Source: an uncultured Collinsella sp. (GTDB taxonomy: Bacteria > Actinomycetota > Coriobacteriia > Coriobacteriales > Coriobacteriaceae). Taken from it: DNA of 64,000 nt. Both the position numbers and the translations under genes were made by a program. Below are positions 43,321 through 51,873 of this stretch, one piece after another (positions within the stretch are counted from its first letter, which is position 1; every line of letters starts with the position of its first letter). Below the pieces are notes generated by a model. That model ran no database searches. It worked only from the letters and a program-made list of their open reading frames with translations, and was not told where the DNA came from. The DNA lies in the NCBI GenBank assembly GCA_902497065.1, contig CABVDH010000004.1, positions 104,242-168,241 on the forward strand. Direction: 5' to 3'.

Positions 43321-43424
43321 GAAAAAGGCATGATAGCCAATAGCAGTGCTATTGCGGTCATGCCTTACGTAACAATCCGTGTTGTATTGCTCTTGGGCAT
43401 GCCTCCACACAGGAGTAACAATCC
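43321..43424 (-). promoter_or_regulatory. RAT antiterminator and terminator ahead of licT
   Basis: On the minus strand 43424-43395 reads GGATTGTTACTCCTGTGTGG and AGGCATGCCC, a good match to LicT/BglG targets. A second GGATTGTTAC begins at 43378 and runs into the 5' arm of a terminator: AAGGCATGA, GCAATAGC / GCTATTG, TCATGCC and TTTTT (43367-43321). A TATAAT box at 43439-43444 places the promoter just upstream. Confidence 0.8.
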
Positions 43425-43541
43425 AAGATGCAGAATGCATTATAGCGCTCTCCCCGCCCCGGGGACCATCGGGCTGGCGAACGGTAGATGTCGGCCCGCC
43501 AGCGGCCACATCGAGCAGATGGGCGTGCTTCGATCCCGAGC

Positions 43542-44516
43542 CTAGCCAAGGACACGGGCCATACGTGTCTTGAACTCAGACAGGAAGCGCGGGGCATCCA
43601 CGGTCAGTGCCACAAGCGCGCTCTTGTCCGGATCGGATAGGCGGCGCTCGTCGCAAATGGTGCGGCCGCGATACTCGCCCAGCAGATCAACACGCAGATT
43701 GCAGCCGAGCGCACCCACGAGCGTGGGGTCAATCGCCACAGCGACGGCAAGCGGATCGTGCAGCGCGCAGCCACCCAGGTAGGGGGCGTTCATCTCGTAC
43801 GAGCCAATGTAGTGCTCCACCATGCTCGCAAACGCGCAACCGGCCATGGTGCCCGAACCCGTCCAGCCGGCAATGTCGCGACGCGTGAGCACCACGCGAT
43901 GCGTCACGTCCAGACCCACCATGGTGAGCTTGCGGCCCGAACGCAGCACGGCATCGGCCGCCTCGGGATCACTTGCCATGTTGGCCTCGGCGCCCGCACT
44001 CACGTTTCCGGGCACGGTCAGGGCGCCGCCCATCACGACCACGCGACCGATAGACATCATCGCCGCCACATCGCGCTCCAAGGCAAGTGCCAGGTTGGAG
44101 AGCGGACCGGTCGCCACGTAGATCAGATCGGGGCCATAGGTGCGCGCGGCATCAATCAGATAATCGACCGCGGCGTTGCCGTCGGCCGAGGTCGCCCCCA
44201 CCGGCTCGTAGGGCGACGCGGGCACGCTCGCGCCGCCGATGCCGTTCTTGCCGTGAATGAGCGCGGTGGACGCCGGCGGCGTATAGGGCTCAGTCGCCTG
44301 CAGAGGACGGTCGGCACCCAGGTACACCGGAACCTCGGGGCGACCCAGCAGATCGAGCACCGCCAGGCAGTTGTGCGCCGATTGCTCGACGCGCACGTTG
44401 CCAAAGCACGTGGTGATGCCCACGAGCTCCACCTCGGGGCTCGCGATGGCATAGGCCAGCGCCATCGCATCGTCCACACCCATATCCAGATCAAGGATCA
44501 GCTTCTTGATTGCCAT
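43542..44516 (-). CDS. Nucleoside hydrolase (inosine-uridine preferring type)
   Basis: 324 residues. The enzyme cleaves ribonucleosides to base and ribose. The Ca2+-binding N-terminus reads LDLDMGVDDAMAL instead of the usual DTDPGxDDA, keeping the four aspartates. Other motifs are CFGNVRVEQSAHNCLAVLDL, VATGPLSNLALAL, VVMGGAL, and the active-site HDPLAVAVAI with Asp and His. It ends 30 bases upstream of the ribokinase start in transcript order, so ribose released can be phosphorylated by the partner. Confidence 0.92.
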   Translation of the reverse strand: MAIKKLILDLDMGVDDAMALAYAIASPEVELVGITTCFGNVRVEQSAHNCLAVLDLLGRPEVPVYLGADRPLQATEPYTPPASTALIHGKNGIGGASVPASPYEPVGATSADGNAAVDYLIDAARTYGPDLIYVATGPLSNLALALERDVAAMMSIGRVVVMGGALTVPGNVSAGAEANMASDPEAADAVLRSGRKLTMVGLDVTHRVVLTRRDIAGWTGSGTMAGCAFASMVEHYIGSYEMNAPYLGGCALHDPLAVAVAIDPTLVGALGCNLRVDLLGEYRGRTICDERRLSDPDKSALVALTVDAPRFLSEFKTRMARVLG

Positions 44517-44546
44517 TGTTCTACTCCGCTTCTCCGTCTTTATCGT

Positions 44547-45509
44547 TTAACTAAACCAATGTTCAACTTCGGCGCTCGTGGGAATCGATTGCTGAGCGCC
44601 CAGGCGCGACACCGTCACTGCCGAGGCGCGAGCACCCGCAGCCATGCACTCAAAGAGCGGCAAGCCCTCTAGGCGAGCCGCCGCCAACGCGCCGATAAAC
44701 GTATCGCCGGCGGCCGTGGTATCGACTACCGTACTCGAAAGTGCCGGCATGCGCAGCAGCTCGCCGTCATCGCCGAGCGTAACCGACCCGGCGCCGCCCA
44801 ACGTGATGACCGCAGCTCCGGCGCCCTTGTCGAGCAGCGCTTTGAGCGCGGCGATGCAACTCACATCATCCGTGGGCAGAATGCCCGTCAGAACCTGGCA
44901 CTCGGTCTCGTTGGGACAGACCAGGTCGACCGCAGGCCAGGCCTCCGCAGGCAGCTCACAGGCAGGCGCTGGATTAAAGACCGTATAGAACCCCAGCTCG
45001 TGAGCGCAAACAAGCGCCTCGGCCGTCGCCGCAAGGTCACATTCGCCCTGGGCGATAAAGACGCTTCCGGCAGCCGGGGCAATCTCGCTGGCGTCGCCGT
45101 CGAGCTCATGGGCCACCAGACGCCTCAGCGCGCAGGCAACGTCCGCGCCCGCAAGCGCATGGTTGGCGCCCGGTGACAGTACGATGCGGTTGTCGCCCTC
45201 GCAGCGAATGATGGTCGCCGTTCCCGTCTCCACGTCATCGCGATGCACTACAAAGTCACAGTCCACGCCGGCGTCTTGGAGCCCCACCACGAGCGACGCG
45301 CCGAACGCGTCGCGACCGACCGCGCCGATCATGTGCGTGCACGCGCCCATACGCGCGGCAGCTACGGCCTGATTGGCGCCCTTGCCGCCGGCGTTGGTGA
45401 TAAACCCGCTGCCGCCGACGGTCTCGCCCGCACGCGGTATGCGCTCGCACGCCACCGAAAGGTCCATGTTCATGCTGCCGAACACCGCAACGATGCCGCG
45501 ATCTGCCAT
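44547..45509 (-). CDS. rbsK: Ribokinase
   Basis: 320 residues. PfkB-family kinase that makes ribose 5-phosphate. Motifs: VFGSMNMDLSVACERIPRAG, NAGGKGANQAVAAARMG, the ATP site VITLGGAGSV and the catalytic TTAAGDTFIGALA (base Asp). ATG 45509 with GAGGAGG upstream. It is first in the two-gene unit with the nucleoside hydrolase; together they salvage ribose from nucleosides. Confidence 0.94.
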   Translation of the reverse strand: MADRGIVAVFGSMNMDLSVACERIPRAGETVGGSGFITNAGGKGANQAVAAARMGACTHMIGAVGRDAFGASLVVGLQDAGVDCDFVVHRDDVETGTATIIRCEGDNRIVLSPGANHALAGADVACALRRLVAHELDGDASEIAPAAGSVFIAQGECDLAATAEALVCAHELGFYTVFNPAPACELPAEAWPAVDLVCPNETECQVLTGILPTDDVSCIAALKALLDKGAGAAVITLGGAGSVTLGDDGELLRMPALSSTVVDTTAAGDTFIGALAAARLEGLPLFECMAAGARASAVTVSRLGAQQSIPTSAEVEHWFS

Positions 45510-45573
45510 GGAAACCTCCTCATCTGCGGGCCTTATGCCCACCGTCGGCCGTCGATCGTGCACTCTCGCACCT

Positions 45574-45602
45574 CTATAACTTTAGTTCACTTTGATGTGA
45601 AC
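45574..45602 (-). promoter_or_regulatory. rbsK promoter with palindromic operator
   Basis: GTTCAC (45585-45590) and GTGAAC (45597-45602) are a perfect 6-base palindrome around 6 bases. The -10 TTATAG lies at 45574-45579 on the minus strand, and the left half of the palindrome falls at the -35 position. Confidence 0.55.
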
Positions 45603-45695
45603 GCACCCTTGAGGTTGCGCCAGCAGCAAGCATTCACAGGAGCAGGCAGCTACAATGAATACGTGCTGATTATTCTCGTCATTGGATGATGTTTT

Positions 45696-47912
45696 ATGGA
45701 ACAATTCTCGCAATCGGGCTCGCGCGGTCGACGCCGCACGGGCAACGAGCCGGCGCCGCACGAACGCGTGAAGAGCGAACGCCGTGCCAACGAGCCGCGA
45801 CGCACCACGAGCCCCCATCGCGCTTCTGCCAACAACGCGGGCCGCGCCAACACTCCCGCCGCGGAGCAGACGCCTGCTCGCCCCAAGTCCCGCTACATCC
45901 CTGCACTCGACGGCCTGCGTACGCTCGCCGTCGTCGCGGTGGTGCTCTATCACCTTAACCTCACGTGGGCTCAGGGCGGCCTGCTCGGCGTCACGATCTT
46001 CTTTGTGCTTTCGGGCTATCTGATCACGCGCTTGCTGCTCAACGAAGTCGCTAAGACCGGCCGCATCGACCTCAAGAGCTTCTGGATCCGCCGCATCCGT
46101 CGCCTGGTCCCCGCCGTGGTGACCGTCGTGGTGGTGACCTGTGCGCTGTGCACTATCTTTAACCACGTGATGCTCACCAAGATGCGCCCCGACATCCTGC
46201 CGTCGCTGTTGTTCTTCAACAACTGGTGGCAGATTGCCCAAAACGTCTCGTACTTCAATGCTCTGGGCGACCCCTCGCCGCTCACGCACTTTTGGTCGCT
46301 TGCCATCGAGGAACAGTTCTACCTGATTTGGCCGCCACTGCTGTTTGCCATGGTATCCATGCATGGGAGCAAACCCAACACGCGCCGCGTGGTTCTGGGC
46401 CTTGCCGCGGTATCTGCCCTCGCCATGATGGTGCTTTACAACCCTGCCGCCGACCCCAGCCGCGTGTACTACGGCACCGACACCCGCGTGTTCTCGCTGC
46501 TGCTGGGTGCCTGGATGGCCTTTATCCCCAATCGTGACCTGGCGCCGGTGCGTCTCGCTCGTCGTTTGGGGCTCAATCGCCTGGCTGGCGCCGCCAAGCA
46601 CGGCAAGAACGCCGAGGACAAGCCTGGCGAGAAGGCCGACGAAGCAGCCGAGACCGCCCCGGCACAGCCGAGCGCCCTCGTGCGTTTTTGGTCCTCGCCC
46701 GCATCCATCGATGTGTTGGGCGTCGTGGGTCTGGTTGGCCTTGCCGCCATGGTCGCGCTCACCAACGGCTACACCGCCTTCCAGTATCGCGGAGGCACGC
46801 TGCTGTGCTCGATCCTCACGCTCATGGTCATCGCGGCCTGCGTGCAGCCCCAGGGAATGGTTGCCCGCGCGCTATCCGCCGAGCCGCTCGTGTGGGTTGG
46901 CAAGCGCTCGTACAGCATCTACCTGTGGCACTATCCGCTGCTGTTGCTTATGAACCCGGTCGCCAACATCAACGATACACCGTGGTGGCAGTACATTTTG
47001 CAGGTGCTGTTGGTGGTCGCCGTGGCCGAATGCTCATATCGCTTTATCGAGACGCCGTTTAGGAAGGGCGCCTTTGGGCGCACCGTCGCCGAATTCCGCG
47101 ATGGCACCACCACGCCCGCCAACTGGGCACGCGCGCACGTCCCCGTCTGCGCAGCCTGCGCTGTCGTGTTGGTCGTTGCGCTGGGCGGCCTGATCTTTGT
47201 TCCCGAGACGTCTGCGCTGAGCGGCGAGGGCGCCGAAGTTCTGAACAAGGAAGCCAAGAACACCGCGCCCACCGACCAGCAGGCGGCCGACGACACCGAC
47301 AAGGACAACGACGGCTTCCCCGATGGCTCCTACGATCTGCTTATGATCGGCGACTCCGTGTCGCTGCGTGCCGTGGACACCTTTGACGGCGTGTTCCCGC
47401 ACAGCCATATCGATGCCGAAAAGGGCCGCCAGTTCGATGCGGGCCGTGCGACATTTGAGGGCTATATCCAGCAGAACCTTGCCGGCAAGATCGTGGTCTT
47501 TGCCCTGGGCACCAACGGCTTGGTAACCGACGACCAGATCGACGCCATCATGGCCGATGCAGGAGATAGGCGTATTGTGGTGTTTGTGAACACGCGCAGC
47601 CCGCAGCCGTGGGTTGGCTCTACCAACCAGGCCATCGCCAACGCCGCTACGCGCTACAAGAACGTGCGCGTTATCGATTGGTACGGATACAGTGCCAACC
47701 GCAACGACCTGTTCGATGGCGATGGCACGCACCTATCGACCACTGGCGTGACTGAGTACCTCAACTTGATCCACGATGCCGTCAAGAAGGACCTGCCCGT
47801 ACACCCCGAGGATCACGTCAACGATCCGCAGCCGGCAGCCGTCAAGTCTGCCACCGACGCACTCGTCAATGCGCTCGCTCTCAAGCCGCACAAGCTGGGC
47901 ACCGACAAGTAA
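45696..47912 (+). CDS. Acyltransferase-3 / SGNH fusion (OatA/OafA-like)
   Basis: 738 residues. A basic Arg/Pro-rich cytoplasmic tail (1-62) is followed by an acyltransferase-3 membrane domain (about 65-460: YIPALDGLRTLAVVAVVLYH, FFVLSGYLITRLL, SFWIRRIRRLVPA, HFWSLAIEEQFYLIWP). A Lys/Glu linker lies in the loop near residue 305-330. The extracytoplasmic SGNH domain (about 545-720) has the Ser in MIGDSVSL, ALGTNG, and DGTHLS with Asp and His. These proteins O-acetylate peptidoglycan or surface glycans. Single gene with its own terminator. Confidence 0.92.
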   Translation: MEQFSQSGSRGRRRTGNEPAPHERVKSERRANEPRRTTSPHRASANNAGRANTPAAEQTPARPKSRYIPALDGLRTLAVVAVVLYHLNLTWAQGGLLGVTIFFVLSGYLITRLLLNEVAKTGRIDLKSFWIRRIRRLVPAVVTVVVVTCALCTIFNHVMLTKMRPDILPSLLFFNNWWQIAQNVSYFNALGDPSPLTHFWSLAIEEQFYLIWPPLLFAMVSMHGSKPNTRRVVLGLAAVSALAMMVLYNPAADPSRVYYGTDTRVFSLLLGAWMAFIPNRDLAPVRLARRLGLNRLAGAAKHGKNAEDKPGEKADEAAETAPAQPSALVRFWSSPASIDVLGVVGLVGLAAMVALTNGYTAFQYRGGTLLCSILTLMVIAACVQPQGMVARALSAEPLVWVGKRSYSIYLWHYPLLLLMNPVANINDTPWWQYILQVLLVVAVAECSYRFIETPFRKGAFGRTVAEFRDGTTTPANWARAHVPVCAACAVVLVVALGGLIFVPETSALSGEGAEVLNKEAKNTAPTDQQAADDTDKDNDGFPDGSYDLLMIGDSVSLRAVDTFDGVFPHSHIDAEKGRQFDAGRATFEGYIQQNLAGKIVVFALGTNGLVTDDQIDAIMADAGDRRIVVFVNTRSPQPWVGSTNQAIANAATRYKNVRVIDWYGYSANRNDLFDGDGTHLSTTGVTEYLNLIHDAVKKDLPVHPEDHVNDPQPAAVKSATDALVNALALKPHKLGTDK

Positions 47913-47935
47913 CCTGCAGCGCAAACTTCCCACAT

Positions 47936-47972
47936 CCGGAGGGGGTGTCTGCCACGGCAGACACCCCCTCCG
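47936..47972 (+). terminator. Strong hairpin after the acyltransferase gene
   Basis: Arms CCGGAGGGGGTGTCTGCC and GGCAGACACCCCCTCCGG with a two-base centre; no strong T run. About 24 bases after the stop. Confidence 0.75.
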
Positions 47973-48125
47973 GCAGTTAGGGACACTCCTGGCGCAGCCA
48001 ATGAAGACCTCTACGGATGAATTCCAGGCCGCTCCGTCGCTCCAGACATCGTTTCCGCGCCTCGTGCCTGCCCCAAACAATCAAAACAAGCCCTTTTCGC
48101 CGCACCCTCAAAGGTCTGTGGGCAA

Positions 48126-48345
48126 AAAAGGGCAAATATGAGTACTGTTACCATTTTAGTAGCAGGCAAAACCACCCAAAATGACGTCCGAGCGACCCCT
48201 ACAACCCCCTAAAGCAGCCAACCTGACTGGTTTAAGGCGTATTGGAGCCAATTTTAATGAACATACTAAAGGCTATGTTCATTATCTTTTAGGATGTAAA
48301 TGCTATTCACTTAGCAACAGTACTCATATTTGGCATTTTTTGTCC
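48126..48345. repeat. Long inverted repeat (CAAATATGAGTACTGTT) around AT-rich DNA, MITE-like
   Basis: CAAATATGAGTACTGTT (48133-48149) is perfectly inverted at 48316-48332, and similarity extends to about 40 bases per arm. The interior has a perfect AATGAACAT/ATGTTCATT hairpin. No coding frame. It is the main content of the gap 47913-48429 and clearly lower in G+C than its surroundings. Confidence 0.7.
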
Positions 48346-48376
48346 ATTGCTATATAACTAACACCCTATAGCAGAC

Positions 48377-48413
48377 AAAAAACAGGCCGCAGCCCATCGC
48401 TGCGGCCTGTTCG
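48377..48413 (-). terminator. Terminator of the Nramp-like/MgtE-like operon
   Basis: Arms ACAGGCCGCAGC and GCTGCGGCCTGT; on the minus strand the stem is followed by TTTTTTG, 20 bases after the stop. Confidence 0.9.
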
Positions 48414-48429
48414 GAAGCAAAAGTGGGCG

Positions 48430-49692
48430 TTAAGCGCTGTAGCCCATCGCCTGCAGAACAAACATGACGACCGTGAGCACCGTAATCACACCGATAGTCG
48501 CCCAAGTGAGCACATTCCACACGCGGCCGTTGCGGTTGGCACCCATAATGTGACGGTCAGCGGCAATAACCACCTGGAACACCAGAACCACGGGCAGTAG
48601 CACGCCATTGATGACCTGCGAGGTCATCATAATCTGGAACAGATCGACGCCGGGCATAAGCACCAGCACGGCAGAGATACCGATGATGGCCGTAATGATG
48701 CCGCGATAGACCGGGGCCTCGTCCCAGCTGCGGTCGGCACCGCGCTCCCAGCCAAATGCCTCGCAGATAGCGCTCGACGTAACGCCCGGCAGCACGCAGG
48801 CAGCCAAGAAGCTCGCCGCGACCAGGCCCGAGGCAAACAGTACCGTGGACCACTGACCCGCAATAGGCTCCAACGCGCGGGCGGCATCGGCAGCATCGCT
48901 AATCTGAATACCCGCCGGGAACAACACCGTACCGGTCGTGATGATAATAAAGCCGGCAATGACATCGGCGGCAAGCGAGCCGCTCACGGTATCGATGCGC
49001 TGCAGCACGATATCGTCCTCGCCCGCGTTCTTATCGACCACGTTGTTCTGCGCCAAGAAAATCATCCACGGCGCGATGGTGGTACCGATCGTTGCGACCA
49101 CGAGCGACACGTAGCTGGGGTCATTTTGAATGTTAGGCACGACCAGGTCGACCGCGACCTCACCCCAGTTGGGGCCAGCCATAAACGCGGCGACAATATA
49201 GGTCACGAACACGCAGCTCACCAGCAGCAGAATCTTCTCGATGCGCTGGAAGCTGCCCGACATGGTAAGCATCCACACCAGCAGCGCCACCAGCGGCACC
49301 GAAATGCTCGCCGGCACGCCAAAGAGGGCAAGGCCGCTGGCGATGCCCGCAAACTCCGAAATGGTCACAGCCGTGTTGGCGATCAACAGCGCCGCCATAG
49401 CAAGTACACTCTTGCGCACGCCAAAGCGCTCGCGAATGAGCGATGCCAGGCCCTTGCCCGTGACGCAGCCGCAACGCGCCGCGGTCTCCTGCGTCACGAT
49501 GAGCAGCACAGTCATGACGGGAAGCATCCAGAGCATCTTGTAGCCATAGCTGGCACCCGCGCTGGAATACGTTGCAATGCCGCCGGCGTCATTGCCCGAA
49601 AGCGCCGCCAGCAGACCGGGACCCATAGCGCCAAAGATGGCCGCGATGGTCAACTTTTGCTTGGTGCCCGACTTTTGCTTGGTATTGTGCAC
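48430..49692 (-). CDS. Nramp (SLC11) related divalent metal transporter, probably Mg2+ type
   Basis: 420 residues, GTG start with TTAGGTGG upstream. Eleven or so membrane helices. Classical Nramp proteins have DPGN in helix 1 and MPH in helix 6; here helix 1 reads SGNDAGGIATYSSAGASYG (DAGG at 35-38) and helix 6 GTTIAPWMIFLAQNN (APW). The loss of the methionine and asparagine is what is known of Nramp-related Mg2+ transporters (NRMT), including one from Eggerthella, a related genus. It starts 8 bases after the MgtE-like gene. Mg2+ is inferred from these residues and the partner. Confidence 0.87.
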   Translation of the reverse strand: MHNTKQKSGTKQKLTIAAIFGAMGPGLLAALSGNDAGGIATYSSAGASYGYKMLWMLPVMTVLLIVTQETAARCGCVTGKGLASLIRERFGVRKSVLAMAALLIANTAVTISEFAGIASGLALFGVPASISVPLVALLVWMLTMSGSFQRIEKILLLVSCVFVTYIVAAFMAGPNWGEVAVDLVVPNIQNDPSYVSLVVATIGTTIAPWMIFLAQNNVVDKNAGEDDIVLQRIDTVSGSLAADVIAGFIIITTGTVLFPAGIQISDAADAARALEPIAGQWSTVLFASGLVAASFLAACVLPGVTSSAICEAFGWERGADRSWDEAPVYRGIITAIIGISAVLVLMPGVDLFQIMMTSQVINGVLLPVVLVFQVVIAADRHIMGANRNGRVWNVLTWATIGVITVLTVVMFVLQAMGYSA

Positions 49693-49700
49693 GCGACCAC

Positions 49701-51545
49701 CTAACCCATGACCGACATGGTGAGCAGCACCGCAGCGGCGCAGTACGCTACGCACGAGATCATGACGGCAATAACGTTCATGGCGGTGCCCGACGTGTTG
49801 AGGTCATGCTCGTCACGCCAGAACAGCACCATCAGGTAAATCACGGCGCTCATGTTGCCAACCAGGCAAATGATGGCAGCGATATTAAAGGACCCGGTAA
49901 AGAGTTGCTCCTCAAACATGGGCGCATCGGGGAACGCGGCGGTGCGCACCAGCTGGGCGCACAGGTAGGTCACGAGTGACAGAATCAGGCCCATGCCCGT
50001 GCTCTGGAAGAAGAACCCCAGATACGGCTTGGGCTCGTCGTCGTGACCGTCATACTCCAAGAAGTAGTTCTTGACGAACGACACCATGCGCGAGGCAGCA
50101 AGCAGCACGAGCGGCATGGCGCACATGGGGAACACCACCAGATGCGCGGAGCCGAGCGCCGTCCCCAGCACCGTTGCCATGATGCACGAGGCAATGCCCC
50201 ACACGACAACCCAGTACTGGCGATGCACAAACCAGCTGAGCACGTTCGTCGAGTCGTCCGACGCGCTATCGCCCGAGCCGACACCGGCGATCTGCAGGTC
50301 CTCCTGATGCTCCTCGGCGATAACGTCCATGGCGTCGTCGAAGGTCACGATGCCCAGGATATGACGGTTCTCGTCGCAGACAGGGATGGCAACCAGGTCG
50401 TACTTGGTCATCTCGTCCGTCACGTCTTCCTGGTCCTCGTCGGGCGACACGTAGACCAGGTCGCGATAGGCGAGCTGGCCCAGCGTGGCATCGCGGTCGG
50501 CCACGATCAACGTGCGCAGCGAGAGCACGCCGGTGAGCATGCCGCTCGGATCCTCGGTATAGACGTAATAGACACTCTCGAAGTCCTCATCGAGTTTGCG
50601 AATCGCCTCGATGGCATCGCCGACCGTCGCCGTGGCGGGCAGCGAGACAAACTCCGAGGTCATGATGCGGCCGGCGGTGTTGTCCTCATAGCCCAGCAGG
50701 TTACGAATCGCCTTCTCCTCCTTGACGCCCATCAGGCGCAGGAGCTTCTCGGCCTTCTCGTAATCGAGCTCGTCGATCAGGTCGGCGGCGTCGTCCGGGT
50801 CCATCATGGCCAGCATCGACGATGCGTCCGTGTCGGACAGGCCCTCGAGCATCTCGGTCATAAGCTCGTCGTCATCGAACTCCGAGATGGCCTCGGCGGC
50901 CTGGGCAGTATCGAGCTGCGCAAACACCTGCGCACGTAGGCGCGGGTCGAGCTGCTCGATAATGTCGGCGATGTCGGCAGGATGCAGCTCGCCGAGCGTC
51001 TTGTGCGACACCGAGAGTTGAATGTTCTTGGTCGAGCGATCGAGCAGGTCCATGTAGGACCAAGCGATGATGTCCTCACTGAGCGGCTTGCCTAGGTGCT
51101 TCATAAAGCCTTCGACGATATGCTCGAGCGCGGGGCTGATGGCGCGTAGCAGACCGCGAGCACCGACCTCGGCGCCCAGCAGGCGCAGCTGGTTTTCGCC
51201 CGACATGGAAAACTTGATGTCGTTTACGCGCACGACCTTCATGCCCTGCGTGTCGACAATCTGCTTGTTGAGCACGTCGCGGGCAAGCAAGAGTTCGGTC
51301 GGCTGCAGGTACGAAAAACGGATTTCGGTGGCCGACGTCTTAAGGTGTACACCCGTCTCGTCGATACGGTCGACCCATTTGCGCCAGCTGATCATAAACG
51401 GCGTCTTGCCGGGACCGCGGAACGCGAGCGACGTCACGTGTGGAAAAACTTCGCCGGTAGCAATACCAAAATCGTTGACCACGCCGAGCTTTTCGCCATC
51501 GACGTCCAAGACCGGCAATTTGAGCATCTCACTCAGATAATTCAA
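49701..51545 (-). CDS. MgtE-like protein with PRC-barrel, MgtE-N and CBS domains and atypical membrane part
   Basis: 614 residues, TTG start with GGGGAG five bases upstream. PRC-barrel-like segments (about 1-150, LPVLDVDGEKLGVVNDFGIA) precede an MgtE-N superhelix (about 165-285, GELHPADIADIIEQLDPRLR, MMDPDDAADLIDELDYEKAE) and paired CBS domains (about 290-430, RIMTSEFVSLPATATVGDAI). The C-terminal ~165 residues have five hydrophobic helices, but not the PG-rich pore motifs I expect in MgtE. The cytosolic part senses Mg2+ in MgtE. Here it may gate or regulate the Nramp-like neighbour. Confidence 0.87.
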   Translation of the reverse strand: MNYLSEMLKLPVLDVDGEKLGVVNDFGIATGEVFPHVTSLAFRGPGKTPFMISWRKWVDRIDETGVHLKTSATEIRFSYLQPTELLLARDVLNKQIVDTQGMKVVRVNDIKFSMSGENQLRLLGAEVGARGLLRAISPALEHIVEGFMKHLGKPLSEDIIAWSYMDLLDRSTKNIQLSVSHKTLGELHPADIADIIEQLDPRLRAQVFAQLDTAQAAEAISEFDDDELMTEMLEGLSDTDASSMLAMMDPDDAADLIDELDYEKAEKLLRLMGVKEEKAIRNLLGYEDNTAGRIMTSEFVSLPATATVGDAIEAIRKLDEDFESVYYVYTEDPSGMLTGVLSLRTLIVADRDATLGQLAYRDLVYVSPDEDQEDVTDEMTKYDLVAIPVCDENRHILGIVTFDDAMDVIAEEHQEDLQIAGVGSGDSASDDSTNVLSWFVHRQYWVVVWGIASCIMATVLGTALGSAHLVVFPMCAMPLVLLAASRMVSFVKNYFLEYDGHDDEPKPYLGFFFQSTGMGLILSLVTYLCAQLVRTAAFPDAPMFEEQLFTGSFNIAAIICLVGNMSAVIYLMVLFWRDEHDLNTSGTAMNVIAVMISCVAYCAAAVLLTMSVMG

Positions 51546-51651
51546 TGGTGCTCCCCATCATTATTCCTCCGAACGCGGCCGCGCGTGCGGCGTCCGGGGG
51601 CTTCTGGATATGTATACGCATGCGCGGGCGGCACGCCGCTCGACGCTTACA

Positions 51652-51759
51652 CCCCGTGCATGCGCAAAAAGCACCTGCATGGGGTCATCGACTGTATGGT
51701 CGAGGTTTGGATTTCACCTGTAACCTTTCTCTTGACCCTCATTAACCGCAGTAACTATA
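51652..51759 (-). promoter_or_regulatory. Promoter and three-way-junction leader of the MgtE-like operon
   Basis: Extended -10 TGCTATAGT on the minus strand at 51754-51762. The transcript then has P1 GGGTCA/TGACCC (51733-51738 with 51682-51687), P2 AGGTT/AACCT (51722-51726 with 51703-51707) and P3 CGAC/GTCG (51699-51702 with 51689-51692). A downstream hairpin at 51652-51684 shares three C with the P1 3' strand, so the two exclude each other. This is riboswitch-like architecture. No known class was recognised. The rest of the gap 51546-51873 shows nothing clear except the repeat at 51838-51864. Confidence 0.5.
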
Positions 51760-51837
51760 GCATCAGCATCGCCCTGCGGCATCGAATTTATGCGCTGCAC
51801 ATTGCAGGCATACCAAACACTGACGCATCCGTGACAT

Positions 51838-51864
51838 AGTCATTGGGGACGTTCTTAAATGACT
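51838..51864. repeat. AGTCATT..AATGACT repeat
   Basis: Unit of the GGGGAC family: AGTCATT, GGGGACGTTCTTA, AATGACT. It lies at the end of the deacetylase-like gene. Confidence 0.8.
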
Positions 51865-51873
51865 ACCCAATGA

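Noticed and set aside
48430..49692. Classical Mn2+/Fe2+ MntH identity for the Nramp-like protein
   Set aside because: The DPGN and MPH motifs needed for Mn2+/Fe2+ selectivity are replaced by DAGG and APW.
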